NCBI GenBank assembly: GCA_023954155.1
Contig: JAMLIO010000006.1
Coordinates: forward strand, 140,378-204,377
Source of the DNA: Pseudobdellovibrionaceae bacterium
Lineage (GTDB): Bacteria > Bdellovibrionota > Bdellovibrionia > Bdellovibrionales > UBA1609
Direction of reading: 5' to 3'
Length of the DNA stretch: 64,000 nucleotides
Below are positions 45,215 to 56,012 of this stretch, piece after piece. The notes beneath the pieces were generated by a model, which was given only the letters and a program-made list of their open reading frames with translations, made no database searches and was not told the DNA's origin. Position 1 is the first letter of the stretch; each line of letters opens with the position of its first letter. The position numbers and the translations under genes were made by a program.

Positions 45215-48200
45215 CTATAATCCCAATAAGGTATGCAATTCCCCACTGGAGTTATCCAATACCAATATATCCAAAGTTCCATCTTTATTGACGTCTCTGA
45301 TATACACCTTATCTGCAGACGCATTGACGGGAATGGTTTTTGTCGTGCTATAAGTACCCGTTGCAGTACCGTAAAGAATAGTCAGTTCACGCTCAGGACC
45401 ATTACTCACAATAATATCTTCTGTCCCATTATTATTAAAATCACCCTTTGCCATACTGGTAGGTTGAATTCCTGCCGTGAAATCTTGTTTAGGCTGGAAG
45501 GTGCCGTTACCATTACCTTTTAAAATACTCACCGTTGAGTCCATTGAATTTGACACAGCTAAATCTACAAAAGCATTATTATCAAAGAAGCCCGCAAGAA
45601 TCGCATTAGGACTTGCACCCACAGCGATAGGAGTTGCAGGTAAAAATGTCCCATTACCATTGGCGATCAGAATACTTATGCTATCCCCTGACTGATTATT
45701 CACAGCAAGGTCTAAGTGCATATCTGAATTGAAGTCCGCAGCCACAATACCCATAGGCTGTGCCCCGACTGGTAAGTCCGAACGCACAGGATAACCTGTG
45801 TCTTGAGCCAAGAAAATAGAAATAGAATTACTACCACTATTGGTGGTCACGATATCTAATCGACCATCATGATTTAAGTCCTCGATAAGCAGAGCAGAAG
45901 GAGCAAGTTGAGTCGGATAAGATTGTGGAGACTGGAACGTTCCATTGCCATTGCCTAAATAAATTCTAAAGGCATTTAAATTTGAAAGAGTAAGCACCAC
46001 ATCTAAATGTCCATCCTGATTCAAGTCCACAACCACAAGGTCAGAAGGGCTTCCACCCAATGCCACGCTTCCCAAAGAAGAGTACATTCCGTTTCCAAGT
46101 CCTTTTAAAATCAAAAGTGCATTTGCAGAAGCATCCGCAACAATTAAATCTAAAATTCCATCTTCATCAAAATCGCCACTGGCCAGTACAGCAGGGGCTG
46201 ACCCTACACTCATTTTATATCCAAACTCGGCATTTTGATTAGGTAAGACTTGTACTTTGGATTCTGAATTTGAAGACAGAATCAAATCAGGCGTACCATC
46301 TCCATTTAAATCTTCTAAACTTAACGCTAACACGCTAGGCATGGTTTCAAACATACTACTTAAATCAAAAGCTCCATTGCCAAAACCAATGAAAACAGAA
46401 ATTGTGGCTTCATCGGCGTTAGACACCACAAGGTCTAAAATTCCATCCGAATCTATGTCTCCTGTAGCCATGGCTAAAGGCATAAGACCTGTCGAAGCTG
46501 TGATGGCCCCATTAAAAAATCCATTTTGATCATTGATATGAACAGCAACTTGATTATCTATACTGTTCAGAACAGCCACATCTAGGTAACCATCCAGATC
46601 AAAGTCGGCGGCTAAGATATCCGCAGGCGCTGTACCCACAGGCATTGTGCCATTAGAGATAAGTTCTCCCGAAGCATCACTAAGAAGCACGGTGAAATTG
46701 TCATCCGACGCATCTAAAACAACTAGGTCATCCCCATACAATTGATCAAAATTTCCCACTGCTGCTTTGATAGGGAATGATCCCACACCACGAAATGCAG
46801 GGGCCGAGAACCCACCCATACCATCACCAAGCCGTACCGTTACAAGACCCGAAGAAGAAAAGATAAAAGCTAAATCTTTATATCCATCACCGTTAAAGTC
46901 CCCAGCTACACCAGATGTGATGGCTCCCTCAAGGCCATCTAACGCACGGTAAGATACAGGTGCAAAGGTCCCATTACCAATTCCCTCTAAGAATCCATAT
47001 TGACCCACACCATTACAGGTTACGATGATATCTTTATCACCATCACCATTAAAATCTTCTAAAATAAAATCACTGACACCCAAGCATAGACTTACAATCT
47101 TATAAGTGAATCTAAACAATCCATTGCCCGCACCGAGCATCACACTGATAGAGCGTTCGTTGGCATTTAAAACCAAAACATCTTTATGGCCGTCTCCATC
47201 CAGATCAGAATCACTGATGATTTTTCCAGCACCACTTCCCGCAGTAAAAATGCTATCAAAATTATTGGTGTTCTTATTGATAGATCGAACCTGAAAGTTC
47301 AGTTTTGGCCTTCCACTCCCTGCCACATCAGGCAAGTCTCCTAAAACAGGTTTAACCGCCACATACGAACGCACCGAAGAAACACCTTGGCGCACATTCA
47401 TCTGTACAAAACCCTGCGCATCTGTACGTTGTACGATAGAGTCTAGCAACTCAACTTGCCCAGCTACAGTTTGAAAGGTCACATCCACGTTAGACACTGG
47501 GTTTTCGTATCTGTCCACAAGCTGAGCCATCAGAGGAGTGAGCAACTCTAAGCCGATTTGTCTTTGTTGGTTGTCACCACTCACTGGAGCAAAAACAAAA
47601 TGATCTGGAGCATCAGCGATCACCTGAATTTGAACACCTCGCTCATAACCCAAATCGTCTCTCACACGAATCAGATCAAAACCCGTAGCACCCGTAGATG
47701 TGGTTCCTGCCGTATAAGTAGAAGTTCCTCCATCCCAGGTTCCACCAGAAATGTTATTCACAACATCAATAGTGTAAGGAGGTGTTCCTCCTGTGACACT
47801 CAGCACTTGGCTTGTGCCCACCACCATTTGGAAGTTATTAGGAGTGACCTCTAAGTTTCGTCTTTGCCAAACGAATTGCATACTTGCAGTATTACCAGCA
47901 GGGTCTTCTTGACGAACTTCAATGTTATAATCTCCATCAAAACTTCTGGAAAAAGTAAATGAAAATTGCGAATCTACACAGATCATGGAATCACTGGCAT
48001 CAAGACCCAGTGCAATTGTATTTCCCGTAATACATCCACCGCTGATCAATAAATCAAATTGTGAAGAAGAGTAAACGCCACCCACAGGAGCCACATTGGG
48101 TTGAGTGACAGTCGGAGCAGGAACACTGGTTCTTCTTAACCATAACACTTGTGCTCCAGGAGACAGTTTGCCATTTTTTCTTTGGGCGACATTAAAGTAA

Positions 48201-48478
48201 TAATCCCCATCTGAAGGCATCGTCACGTTAAAACTGTAAGAACTTTCTGAACATGGAGTTTGCAGATTCGCAGCTCCACTAAGAATCACCATTGTATCTG
48301 TCTGACATAAACCTTGGATAATAAAAGTATTATCATTGGAATAGTAAGGGCTGTAAGCGGGTACAGCAATAGTGGGACTGGCCAACTGATTTCCAGTTGA
48401 CCCTTGTTTGACATCCACATTGCCTTTACAAGCAGATATCAAACTTATTAAAATCCCAAGTACTATACTTTTTTTCAA
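45215..48478 (-). CDS. Large lipoprotein with Ig-like domains and FG-GAP propeller repeats
   Basis: 1087 residues; signal peptide ending LISAC. Two Ig-like domains with Cys pairs (about 30-210), a further Ig-like domain, an invasin-like Big_1-type domain (about 285-390), then about 12 FG-GAP/VCBS-type repeats of the form DxDGDGxxDxxV...GxGNGxF to the end, which form integrin-alpha-like propellers and normally bind calcium. Start is TTG at 48478 with AAGGAG at six bases. A surface-exposed adhesion or interaction protein is likely. Confidence 0.85.
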   Translation of the reverse strand: MKKSIVLGILISLISACKGNVDVKQGSTGNQLASPTIAVPAYSPYYSNDNTFIIQGLCQTDTMVILSGAANLQTPCSESSYSFNVTMPSDGDYYFNVAQRKNGKLSPGAQVLWLRRTSVPAPTVTQPNVAPVGGVYSSSQFDLLISGGCITGNTIALGLDASDSMICVDSQFSFTFSRSFDGDYNIEVRQEDPAGNTASMQFVWQRRNLEVTPNNFQMVVGTSQVLSVTGGTPPYTIDVVNNISGGTWDGGTSTYTAGTTSTGATGFDLIRVRDDLGYERGVQIQVIADAPDHFVFAPVSGDNQQRQIGLELLTPLMAQLVDRYENPVSNVDVTFQTVAGQVELLDSIVQRTDAQGFVQMNVRQGVSSVRSYVAVKPVLGDLPDVAGSGRPKLNFQVRSINKNTNNFDSIFTAGSGAGKIISDSDLDGDGHKDVLVLNANERSISVMLGAGNGLFRFTYKIVSLCLGVSDFILEDFNGDGDKDIIVTCNGVGQYGFLEGIGNGTFAPVSYRALDGLEGAITSGVAGDFNGDGYKDLAFIFSSSGLVTVRLGDGMGGFSAPAFRGVGSFPIKAAVGNFDQLYGDDLVVLDASDDNFTVLLSDASGELISNGTMPVGTAPADILAADFDLDGYLDVAVLNSIDNQVAVHINDQNGFFNGAITASTGLMPLAMATGDIDSDGILDLVVSNADEATISVFIGFGNGAFDLSSMFETMPSVLALSLEDLNGDGTPDLILSSNSESKVQVLPNQNAEFGYKMSVGSAPAVLASGDFDEDGILDLIVADASANALLILKGLGNGMYSSLGSVALGGSPSDLVVVDLNQDGHLDVVLTLSNLNAFRIYLGNGNGTFQSPQSYPTQLAPSALLIEDLNHDGRLDIVTTNSGSNSISIFLAQDTGYPVRSDLPVGAQPMGIVAADFNSDMHLDLAVNNQSGDSISILIANGNGTFLPATPIAVGASPNAILAGFFDNNAFVDLAVSNSMDSTVSILKGNGNGTFQPKQDFTAGIQPTSMAKGDFNNNGTEDIIVSNGPERELTILYGTATGTYSTTKTIPVNASADKVYIRDVNKDGTLDILVLDNSSGELHTLLGL

Positions 48479-48517
48479 CCTACGCTCCTTAATGCTCGCA
48501 ATCTTTTTCCTCTCAAC

Positions 48518-51500
48518 TTATTTTGGTACACGCACTAATCTGTTCGAGTCCGTATCCGTAATGTATAAGAAGTGATTGTCTCCACTTAACATTCCTCTAG
48601 GACCAGAGAATCCACCTAGGGTCATACTTTGAGCCACGCTTCCGTTTTGACACCAACCTGGTGTATGAATTGTAGCCCCAGCACAACCAGGATCACCCGC
48701 TGTTGGAGGCGTAGTAGCACTCACGCCCCCTTGCCATCCCACAATGGTTCCTGTCGCTTTATCCATTTTCCACATTGCCATAGTGTTATCCGTATCTCTT
48801 GTACAAGGCGCACCGTTGGCTCCGTATAAATAATTATCATCTCCCCAAATGGCCACAGGGTAAGAACAGTTATGACCACCAATCGCACCCACATCTGCAG
48901 GAGCACTTCTCCACGTGTTGGTGTACTGATCTTGACGGGCTCGTGCTGCGGCTACAAATTCTCCGTTAAGAGTCCATTTATCAATACGTTGGGCTCTAGT
49001 GTTAGTGATATAGAGGTGTGAACCATCAGAATAAATACTTGAACGGTTATAACCCCAGTTAAAGTTAAAGCCACCACCACGGTCAGTACTTTCATTCGAC
49101 GCACTGGCTTTACCTCCAATACACCATCCTGAAGTCGACACGTTGTAGTTTCCGTTATTTGCCCAAGTGCAACCAGAATCTGGAGCTGTTGCAATACGAC
49201 CAATCCATCCATTGAACGCACCAGTCACAGCAGAGTAAGAAGACACTCGATTATTTCTAGTATCAATCACATATAGGTTTCCTGATTGATAAAAAATACC
49301 TGTAGGCTGATAGAGCATTCCATCTGCATCACCATTAGTACTTAAACCACCCATACACCAACCAGGGGTGAAAGTGCCTTCAAAAGCACTACTACAACAT
49401 GGATCTCCACCTGTAGGACGGTTCGAAGCTGTTGTGCTGATTCGACCAATCCAACCCCCATAAGCTCCTGTGTCGATATTGAAACGTTGGATTCTATGTA
49501 AACTATAATCTGTTACATACAACCAGATTCCATCCGTCGCTAAACCATGAGGCATTCTCATGATTCCATCTGTTCTAGTTCCAATCATAGATACCGTACT
49601 ATCCGCCCAAGTCCATTCTGGATATAAATAGGCACCCAGACACCATGTCGGTGAAGGTCCCATAGCATTGGCCGTTAAACAGTCCGCAGACTCACCACCA
49701 GTAGGAACAGAAGTGATTGCACCAATCCAACCTACAAGTTGACCTGTTTTTTTATTTATCTTTTTAATTCTTGATGCACCCATCTCCGCCACATAAACGA
49801 AATCGCCATGTACAAGTGTTCCCATAGGGTTATAAGAAGAATCGTCATCAAAACCATAGTACTCTGCATCGGTGACACGATCAGAGGTCCACTCTTTAGG
49901 ACTGTCTCCCTCAAGCGCGAGTGATCCCAAGTACTGACCCGTTGCCACGTCAAACTTTCTGAGCGCAGGAATTTCGTAACTGGTGACAATCAAAGAACCC
50001 TGACCATCATAGGCAATCGCTGTGGTTTGCGCAAAAGAGGTCTCGTCCATACCTGGCTTATGCGTTCCATTCAAACACCATCCAGGAGTATTATCGTTAG
50101 GCGATAAAGATGTACAACCAGGACCAAGCATACCTGATCCATTGGCCACTTTACCCATCCATCCTTCAATAAGACCTGTAGGCCCCACTTTTAACAGTCG
50201 AGTACGATCTGCAACATAAAAGTAACTGCCGTCATAAGCCATCTGCTGTGGAGAAGTCCATGTGAAGTTCAGATGCGGCAATCTTTCAATATGAGCACCC
50301 GTAGTTTTGTCATATCTATTGATCGTTCCATTATAACTTTCTGACAGAACATACAGATCATTACCAATGACCTTAATATCTGCAATCGTGGCAAAGCCCC
50401 CTGGAATACCTGAAGCGTTAGGGTGATATCTTGGATTCGCCGCTTTGGATGTTCCACCAAAACACCATCCTGGAGTCAATTCATCCACCACAGTCTGATC
50501 ACAACCCACAGCCCCACTTGAAGGACTAGTGGCGACCATTCCGATCCAACCTTCAAAAGCACCAGTGGCTTTATCAAACCTTTTCACGGCACCATAGGAA
50601 CCGACATATAAATAAGTATCATCAAACGCGATAGATTTTGGTTGGTCTAAAGCACCATTACCAAGACCAGCTCCTGATTTTGTTGTCCCACCAATACACC
50701 ATCCTGGAACTGGATTATCCAAAGTTGTACTTGTACAACCCGATGGACCATTTGTTCCTGTTCCTGTAGGGGAAATCGAGTTAGCTCTACCAATCCATCC
50801 ATCAAACGCCCCCGTCACTGCATTATGACGGGTAATTGTATGTGAAGAGGCATTAGCGACGTAAATATAATCTTCATCCGCAGCAACAGCATAAGGAGCA
50901 TACAATCCACCCGTTGTGGTGGTTTGCGATGTGCTTTCAGCTGCAACACTACGTCCACCCAAACACCATCCCGGTAAAACTTGGTTATTATTCGTACTGA
51001 TACATAACGCATTACTTGGCACAGGCAGTGAGCTTCCAGCCGAACCAATATTATTCTCTTTTCTTAGGCGGCCAATCCAACCTATATATTCTGTATTTTC
51101 ATAATCATATTTCAGGACTTTATGAGTCTCGCTATCTGCCACATACAAATATTTTCCTGTTGGATCAAAAGTTAAGTTTCTTGGGCCTTTTAAACCATCG
51201 TACCTAGCAGCCACAGGCTTCACACCCACTCTAAAGGGCAGAAGAGCCCCATGCTCATCATACTGTTTGGATTTAGTACCCAACCAACCCCAATCTCCTA
51301 AAATATTAAAGGCTTGAGTGGCACTGGCAAGAACCATATTATGATCATCTGCTTTTAAGTTTAAGGCCTCAGGATACTGACCCTTAAAGTAAAACGGTCT
51401 TTGACTTTGGCCAGATGTAAAAACTAACTGTGTGATTTCATCAGCACAGTCACTGTCTGAAAAGTATTTTCCAGCCGTTCCATTGCCTGACAAATCTGCC

Positions 51501-54358
51501 GTGATCGTGCTTGCAACTGGAGACACATTTGAAGCACCATCCAAAGTTTGCAATTGGAAAGGTCCTCTACATTCGCTGGTTTTTGCATTTGCAGGCGATG
51601 GAGCCACAATCCTAAATGCAGAAGGCGTTACGTTTAATGTAATCTGTGACGATTGCTGCAACTGACTTGCAGGGTCTTGAATTCTAATCTGTAAAACTTC
51701 AGCATTTATGCCTCTAAAATAAATTCCCGTGGATGAGGCATTATTAGCAATAGTAACAGAACTTGTAGTTCCAGCACCCGTACAGGCTGGGTTGGTATAA
51801 AATCTTCCAGAAGAACCACTAAGTCCTGTGATACTTAGAGCCTTATTACCATGCGATGGGACTTGGTTTCCTAAAGTGTCTCTGAGAGATACTGTGAACA
51901 CAGCCGAACAGCTACCTGACATCACTTGTGATGGGCCTGTTAAATTGATTCTTGACGCCAAAACTTTAATCTCTTGTGGCAGTGAGCTGGTTCCAATTTC
52001 TCCTTCAGGATCGGCCACATTTAACGTTAAGTTTTCCCCTCTTGGGTCTCTTAAATAAATCACTGTATCTGTATTTGGTGGTGCCGCAACGGTTAAAGGT
52101 ATAGAGGCAGGGTTTAACTGCGTAGTACATGTCGCATCAGAATAGACAAGAGCTTGCGAGCCACTGATTCCTGTCAACGTCACATTGATACTTCCAAAAA
52201 CTTGTCCTACCGAATTATCAAAAGCCAAAGGACGAATAATAATGGCAGGAGAACAATGCCCAGACATAAAAGTCAAAGGTGTAGGGGATGCTGGAGGAGC
52301 CGCTTCAGCAATCAGATTTAACGCACTCGGAGTCACATACACTGTATGTGAAGACGAAGTTAAATATGCTGACGTATCTGTAGCTGTTATATTAAGTTCT
52401 CTAGATTTGACATCTTTTAAATAGAAGTTTCTTGTGTCTTGTCCTGTAGAAAAACTGATCGTGTTTGATAATGGCGCACCCGAACATGCACCGTTACCGT
52501 ATAAAACAACGTTAGCATCCAAGCCACTTAAAGTCACAATCACTGGGCCTGTAGCCTTAGCTCTATTACCCCCATCATCTTGCAGTTGCAAAGAAATGAC
52601 CGCACTACATTCTCCAGACCTTACAGTGTCAGCACCTGATAATGCTAATTGTTCAGGCTGCCCTGCAGTGATGTTAAAGCTGTTACTGTCCACAGGGATC
52701 ATAGGCGCTGAAGCTGCACGCAATTTATAACCATTTCCCATTTGGTCAATCCCCAGATCAGTAAACGTGGCGATACCATTTACAGCCACCACAGGCAATG
52801 TTCCTGTTAAAGTGGCCCCACCCACATTATTAACAATAGTCATATTGACGCTTGCATTAGATCCTGTACCACTGCTAATCAAGTTACCGTTAGCGTCTTG
52901 AATCGCAACACGGATCTCATTTAATCCTTCAGCACCCGCAGGAGAAGTTGTGGGTTGAGTTAAAAATCCTAATTTATTTGCTGGGCCAGGTTTAAAAGGC
53001 GCAAGTACTGTCACTCCTGTTAATCCAGAAGGAGATGAAATTCTTAAAGATCTTGCAGGGGTTGTATCCGCAACTGTCGTGGTGATCGTTCCTGACGTCT
53101 CACCACTGGCGTCTGTGGGATTAAAAGGCTGAGTGATAATGTCACCTACATAATTAGATGCAAACTGTGGTGTTACACCAGAAACGGGGTTACCAAATTG
53201 ATCTCGCAATACAAATCTTACTGTATAGGCCTCCATACCATCAGCCACTAGGGCATCAAAAGGAGGGATGATCGCAGGATCAATCGCAATGGTAGAATGA
53301 TCAGGAGATACTGAACCCGCAGTGATATTAAACTGATTAGAATTGACCTGCATCACTGGTGTACCAAAATCGTAACTGGATCGATCTTCTTTTTTGGCAA
53401 CGATGATCTTTTGTCCTGCATCGTTAAAAGAGATATCATCAAAAGTGACAATACCACCTACCGCATTTTTAGAGAAAGTTCCTAATACAGCGCCCCCTGT
53501 TGGAGAAGTGCCTGCAATCTCTAAAGTGACAAGCGCATCGGCATCGGGACCGCCAGCAACAATATTATCATTTTCATCCAAGATATGAACAATGGGTTGA
53601 TTTTGTAAAACCACACCCACTTGACCATTTCCTGGTTGAGCCACAAAGACAATCTTTGCTGCCTGACCCATGGCTGTAAACTCTGCTGTTCTTAGGTTGT
53701 TGTCCTCATTGCCATCAACCATAATGCTCACACGGCAAGTGTAAGTCGTATTCACAGCAAGACCATCCACAAGTAACGAAGTTGTGGCCATATTTGTAAT
53801 ACGACCCATATTTTGCCAAGTGCCAAGCGCTGAAGTTCGACAGTATACATTGGCTTCAAGAGCTTCACCAGATTGTGGCAATTCAAAGTTAATTTCCGCA
53901 GTTGTACTACTTAGAACTCTGGCGTTTCTAATCCCATCAAAAGGAATCCCATACGCATAGGCGGAGTTAATGTCTTCTTTGCCATTTTTATCATAAGCTT
54001 TCACCTGTATACGATAAGAAAAACCTTCAGATAAACCCGCAAGAATGGTGTTAGAAGTGAAGCGATCTACACTTTTAAGACGTTGTCCTGTTACGGCATT
54101 ATATATCCTATAACCCATAACTCTTGAATCGCTTGTAGGAGTCCAATGCACCCTAAGTTGCGCTCCCGAAAGGGTTTGCACTTGTTGCACACCTTCAAAA
54201 CCTCCGAATGTCAAATCACCATCAATCACACTTTGTGTCAGCGGACTTTCACTTGTACAAGACACAGCGATTATTGCATATAAAAATATAAGTATTTTTT
54301 TGTTTATACTTAAAACCGTCCTGAGCTTACACAAACTTTGTATTGGTTTGATAAACAT
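48518..54358 (-). CDS. Giant lipoprotein with FnIII, Ig-like and NHL propeller with GWIG-C-PGWC inserts
   Basis: 1946 residues; long signal peptide ending AVSC. Order: two FnIII-type domains, invasin-like beta domains, about four further Cys-paired repeats (SGxCSA...LxDxxGN...C...), then from about residue 1030 a beta-propeller of NHL-type blades (YLYVADSETHKVLKYD and variants). Eight blades carry an insert that begins GWIG and ends PGWCxGG or a close variant, with an upstream Cys, so a disulfide is likely. RBS GGGGTGG is six bases before the ATG. It is the first gene of the giant-lipoprotein run. Confidence 0.83.
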   Translation of the reverse strand: MFIKPIQSLCKLRTVLSINKKILIFLYAIIAVSCTSESPLTQSVIDGDLTFGGFEGVQQVQTLSGAQLRVHWTPTSDSRVMGYRIYNAVTGQRLKSVDRFTSNTILAGLSEGFSYRIQVKAYDKNGKEDINSAYAYGIPFDGIRNARVLSSTTAEINFELPQSGEALEANVYCRTSALGTWQNMGRITNMATTSLLVDGLAVNTTYTCRVSIMVDGNEDNNLRTAEFTAMGQAAKIVFVAQPGNGQVGVVLQNQPIVHILDENDNIVAGGPDADALVTLEIAGTSPTGGAVLGTFSKNAVGGIVTFDDISFNDAGQKIIVAKKEDRSSYDFGTPVMQVNSNQFNITAGSVSPDHSTIAIDPAIIPPFDALVADGMEAYTVRFVLRDQFGNPVSGVTPQFASNYVGDIITQPFNPTDASGETSGTITTTVADTTPARSLRISSPSGLTGVTVLAPFKPGPANKLGFLTQPTTSPAGAEGLNEIRVAIQDANGNLISSGTGSNASVNMTIVNNVGGATLTGTLPVVAVNGIATFTDLGIDQMGNGYKLRAASAPMIPVDSNSFNITAGQPEQLALSGADTVRSGECSAVISLQLQDDGGNRAKATGPVIVTLSGLDANVVLYGNGACSGAPLSNTISFSTGQDTRNFYLKDVKSRELNITATDTSAYLTSSSHTVYVTPSALNLIAEAAPPASPTPLTFMSGHCSPAIIIRPLAFDNSVGQVFGSINVTLTGISGSQALVYSDATCTTQLNPASIPLTVAAPPNTDTVIYLRDPRGENLTLNVADPEGEIGTSSLPQEIKVLASRINLTGPSQVMSGSCSAVFTVSLRDTLGNQVPSHGNKALSITGLSGSSGRFYTNPACTGAGTTSSVTIANNASSTGIYFRGINAEVLQIRIQDPASQLQQSSQITLNVTPSAFRIVAPSPANAKTSECRGPFQLQTLDGASNVSPVASTITADLSGNGTAGKYFSDSDCADEITQLVFTSGQSQRPFYFKGQYPEALNLKADDHNMVLASATQAFNILGDWGWLGTKSKQYDEHGALLPFRVGVKPVAARYDGLKGPRNLTFDPTGKYLYVADSETHKVLKYDYENTEYIGWIGRLRKENNIGSAGSSLPVPSNALCISTNNNQVLPGWCLGGRSVAAESTSQTTTTGGLYAPYAVAADEDYIYVANASSHTITRHNAVTGAFDGWIGRANSISPTGTGTNGPSGCTSTTLDNPVPGWCIGGTTKSGAGLGNGALDQPKSIAFDDTYLYVGSYGAVKRFDKATGAFEGWIGMVATSPSSGAVGCDQTVVDELTPGWCFGGTSKAANPRYHPNASGIPGGFATIADIKVIGNDLYVLSESYNGTINRYDKTTGAHIERLPHLNFTWTSPQQMAYDGSYFYVADRTRLLKVGPTGLIEGWMGKVANGSGMLGPGCTSLSPNDNTPGWCLNGTHKPGMDETSFAQTTAIAYDGQGSLIVTSYEIPALRKFDVATGQYLGSLALEGDSPKEWTSDRVTDAEYYGFDDDSSYNPMGTLVHGDFVYVAEMGASRIKKINKKTGQLVGWIGAITSVPTGGESADCLTANAMGPSPTWCLGAYLYPEWTWADSTVSMIGTRTDGIMRMPHGLATDGIWLYVTDYSLHRIQRFNIDTGAYGGWIGRISTTASNRPTGGDPCCSSAFEGTFTPGWCMGGLSTNGDADGMLYQPTGIFYQSGNLYVIDTRNNRVSSYSAVTGAFNGWIGRIATAPDSGCTWANNGNYNVSTSGWCIGGKASASNESTDRGGGFNFNWGYNRSSIYSDGSHLYITNTRAQRIDKWTLNGEFVAAARARQDQYTNTWRSAPADVGAIGGHNCSYPVAIWGDDNYLYGANGAPCTRDTDNTMAMWKMDKATGTIVGWQGGVSATTPPTAGDPGCAGATIHTPGWCQNGSVAQSMTLGGFSGPRGMLSGDNHFLYITDTDSNRLVRVPK

Positions 54359-54890
54359 TATGCCACCCCTTTAACGTCCTGCGATTAAGCAAGTAAAAAT
54401 TGGTATTTTCAAAGAAAAACCATGTAGCTACATCGGTACTAAACTCAGCGAACTTGATCTGGACACCAGTACAGTTAAGGGTTTTAATCTGGTCTGTGAG
54501 TAATAAAAATTCTCTTTTCTATAATAAGTTATTATTTATTGTTGATGATTTCATTGTCTTAAAAAGATATAGGACCCTACTTAAATCCTACGCAAAGTTA
54601 TCCAAAATTCTCAGTGTGAAACACTTCTAAGCTCGCCACACTAAATATAGGCGCTTTGCCTCAGGCGGACTCTATTTGTGTGAATTTATTAACAAATCCT
54701 ATAGCAACACAGGGAGGCTTAGGCCCGCCACTTCTACATCTATACAAAGGGGACTTCTGCTCGCCAGTATAGACTTTGTAGTCTTGTCTCTGTCTTCAAA
54801 TACAAAATCTCTATCTAAGCCGAGTTTGTGCTGGCCTTCCGCGTAGAATTAGCTTGTATCTGTTTACATATACAAAATCTCTATCTAAGG
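54359..54890. other. Gene-free region with an imperfect 70-bp-spaced repeat
   Basis: 532 bases between the giant lipoprotein gene and the 358-residue barrel gene. It carries the direct repeat at 54784-54890 and several AT-rich stretches. No coding frame is supported; a 76-codon open frame starting at 54400 has no ribosome-binding site I can see. It probably holds the promoter of the giant-lipoprotein genes and the 3' end of the upstream transcript. Confidence 0.55.
54784..54890 (-). repeat. Imperfect direct repeat of about 36 bases, period 70
   Basis: Copies at 54784-54820 and 54854-54890 share the exact core TACAAAATCTCTATCTAAG and differ at a few positions before it. The second copy ends directly at the stop of the 358-residue barrel gene. 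Confidence 0.7.
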
Positions 54891-55967
54891 CTAGAAACTT
54901 AAAGAGAAGAAGAGGCTCAGAAGATCAATATTTACATCCTCGGTGTCGGCACTGAACCTATGGCTAGAATAAGACATTCCCAGTTGCATGCGTCTTAAAT
55001 TATCAAGGTTGCGATTCAAATACGTCGTTATTTTTATTGAACGCTCATCCATGATCTCGCCTCCCCACTCGTAAGGAGTGAAAGAAAACTCAAAAGCATA
55101 GCTGTTTTTCGCATTCTGATAGTATTCGCTTCTAAAACCCAACTCAGGTCCAAATAACCCAGAAAAACCAAAGGGGCTACTAAAGGAATACACGTTCACG
55201 GTACTTACACCCAGATTCAAGCGACTTCTTTCTTTGGGTTTACTGGTCAATTTCAATGAATACGATCCCCCAAATCTTCCTTCAAAAAGCTGAGGACTGC
55301 TATCAATGGGCGAAGAGGCATAGGTATAAATGCTTAAATACGCGTCTCCATAGAGCCCCAAACGTCTGCCCGTTTCAGGACTTAAATAGCGCGCTCCCAC
55401 AAGTAAAGACTGGGATACAAAAGTTCCAAAACTGCTTTGTCTATAAACTAAAAATGAATGCCCCAAAGTGAATGAAATTGAATTTAATAATGAAGAGGTT
55501 TTGTATTCCCTAGCTTCTGGAGCAAATAAATAAAAGGTCTCTGTTTTTGTGCTTCCGCCTTTTTGTCTTGCGGTCAGTGTGAGTGTACTGATGCGCGATT
55601 GCAAATACGCATACACCACATACTCTCCGTTAGAATTCAGTTCGCGGATGGGTTCTTTTTTGTTAATGAACAGATCACCTTTTTCTTTAGCATACTTAAA
55701 AGTCAACTTCACCAAAGGACGAAAGGAATTCCCTTGTGGAACCAAGTACACAGGGGTCTTTTCGCCGACAACTTCAAGATCTGGGATACGAGTCTCTTCG
55801 GGTTTGTCCCTTAAGATATACGCAAGCCACAATGCTCTTCGTGAAGGAATGGTGATCTCTTCTTGTTGAGGAGTTTCTACTTTTTTGTCAGAAGCCGCAT
55901 GAGCTTCTAGGCCGTGAAAGAAAAACGTTGTGAAAATTAAAAAACCCGCAACAAGATATGCACACAT
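54891..55967 (-). CDS. Outer-membrane barrel-like protein with N-terminal domain
   Basis: 358 residues. The signal peptide ends EAHA. Residues about 45-150 form a small beta-sandwich-like domain; about 160 to the end alternates as a barrel and ends LFFSLSF, with the terminal Phe typical of BamA substrates. It follows the double-LysM lipoprotein gene, so it may form the outer-membrane half of the same complex. Upstream there are paired hairpin-like repeats (56013-56105). Confidence 0.72.
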   Translation of the reverse strand: MCAYLVAGFLIFTTFFFHGLEAHAASDKKVETPQQEEITIPSRRALWLAYILRDKPEETRIPDLEVVGEKTPVYLVPQGNSFRPLVKLTFKYAKEKGDLFINKKEPIRELNSNGEYVVYAYLQSRISTLTLTARQKGGSTKTETFYLFAPEAREYKTSSLLNSISFTLGHSFLVYRQSSFGTFVSQSLLVGARYLSPETGRRLGLYGDAYLSIYTYASSPIDSSPQLFEGRFGGSYSLKLTSKPKERSRLNLGVSTVNVYSFSSPFGFSGLFGPELGFRSEYYQNAKNSYAFEFSFTPYEWGGEIMDERSIKITTYLNRNLDNLRRMQLGMSYSSHRFSADTEDVNIDLLSLFFSLSF

Positions 55968-56012
55968 ATACTCAGGTTCTCAAACTCTCCCCGAACAGAC
56001 AACTGGAATATA

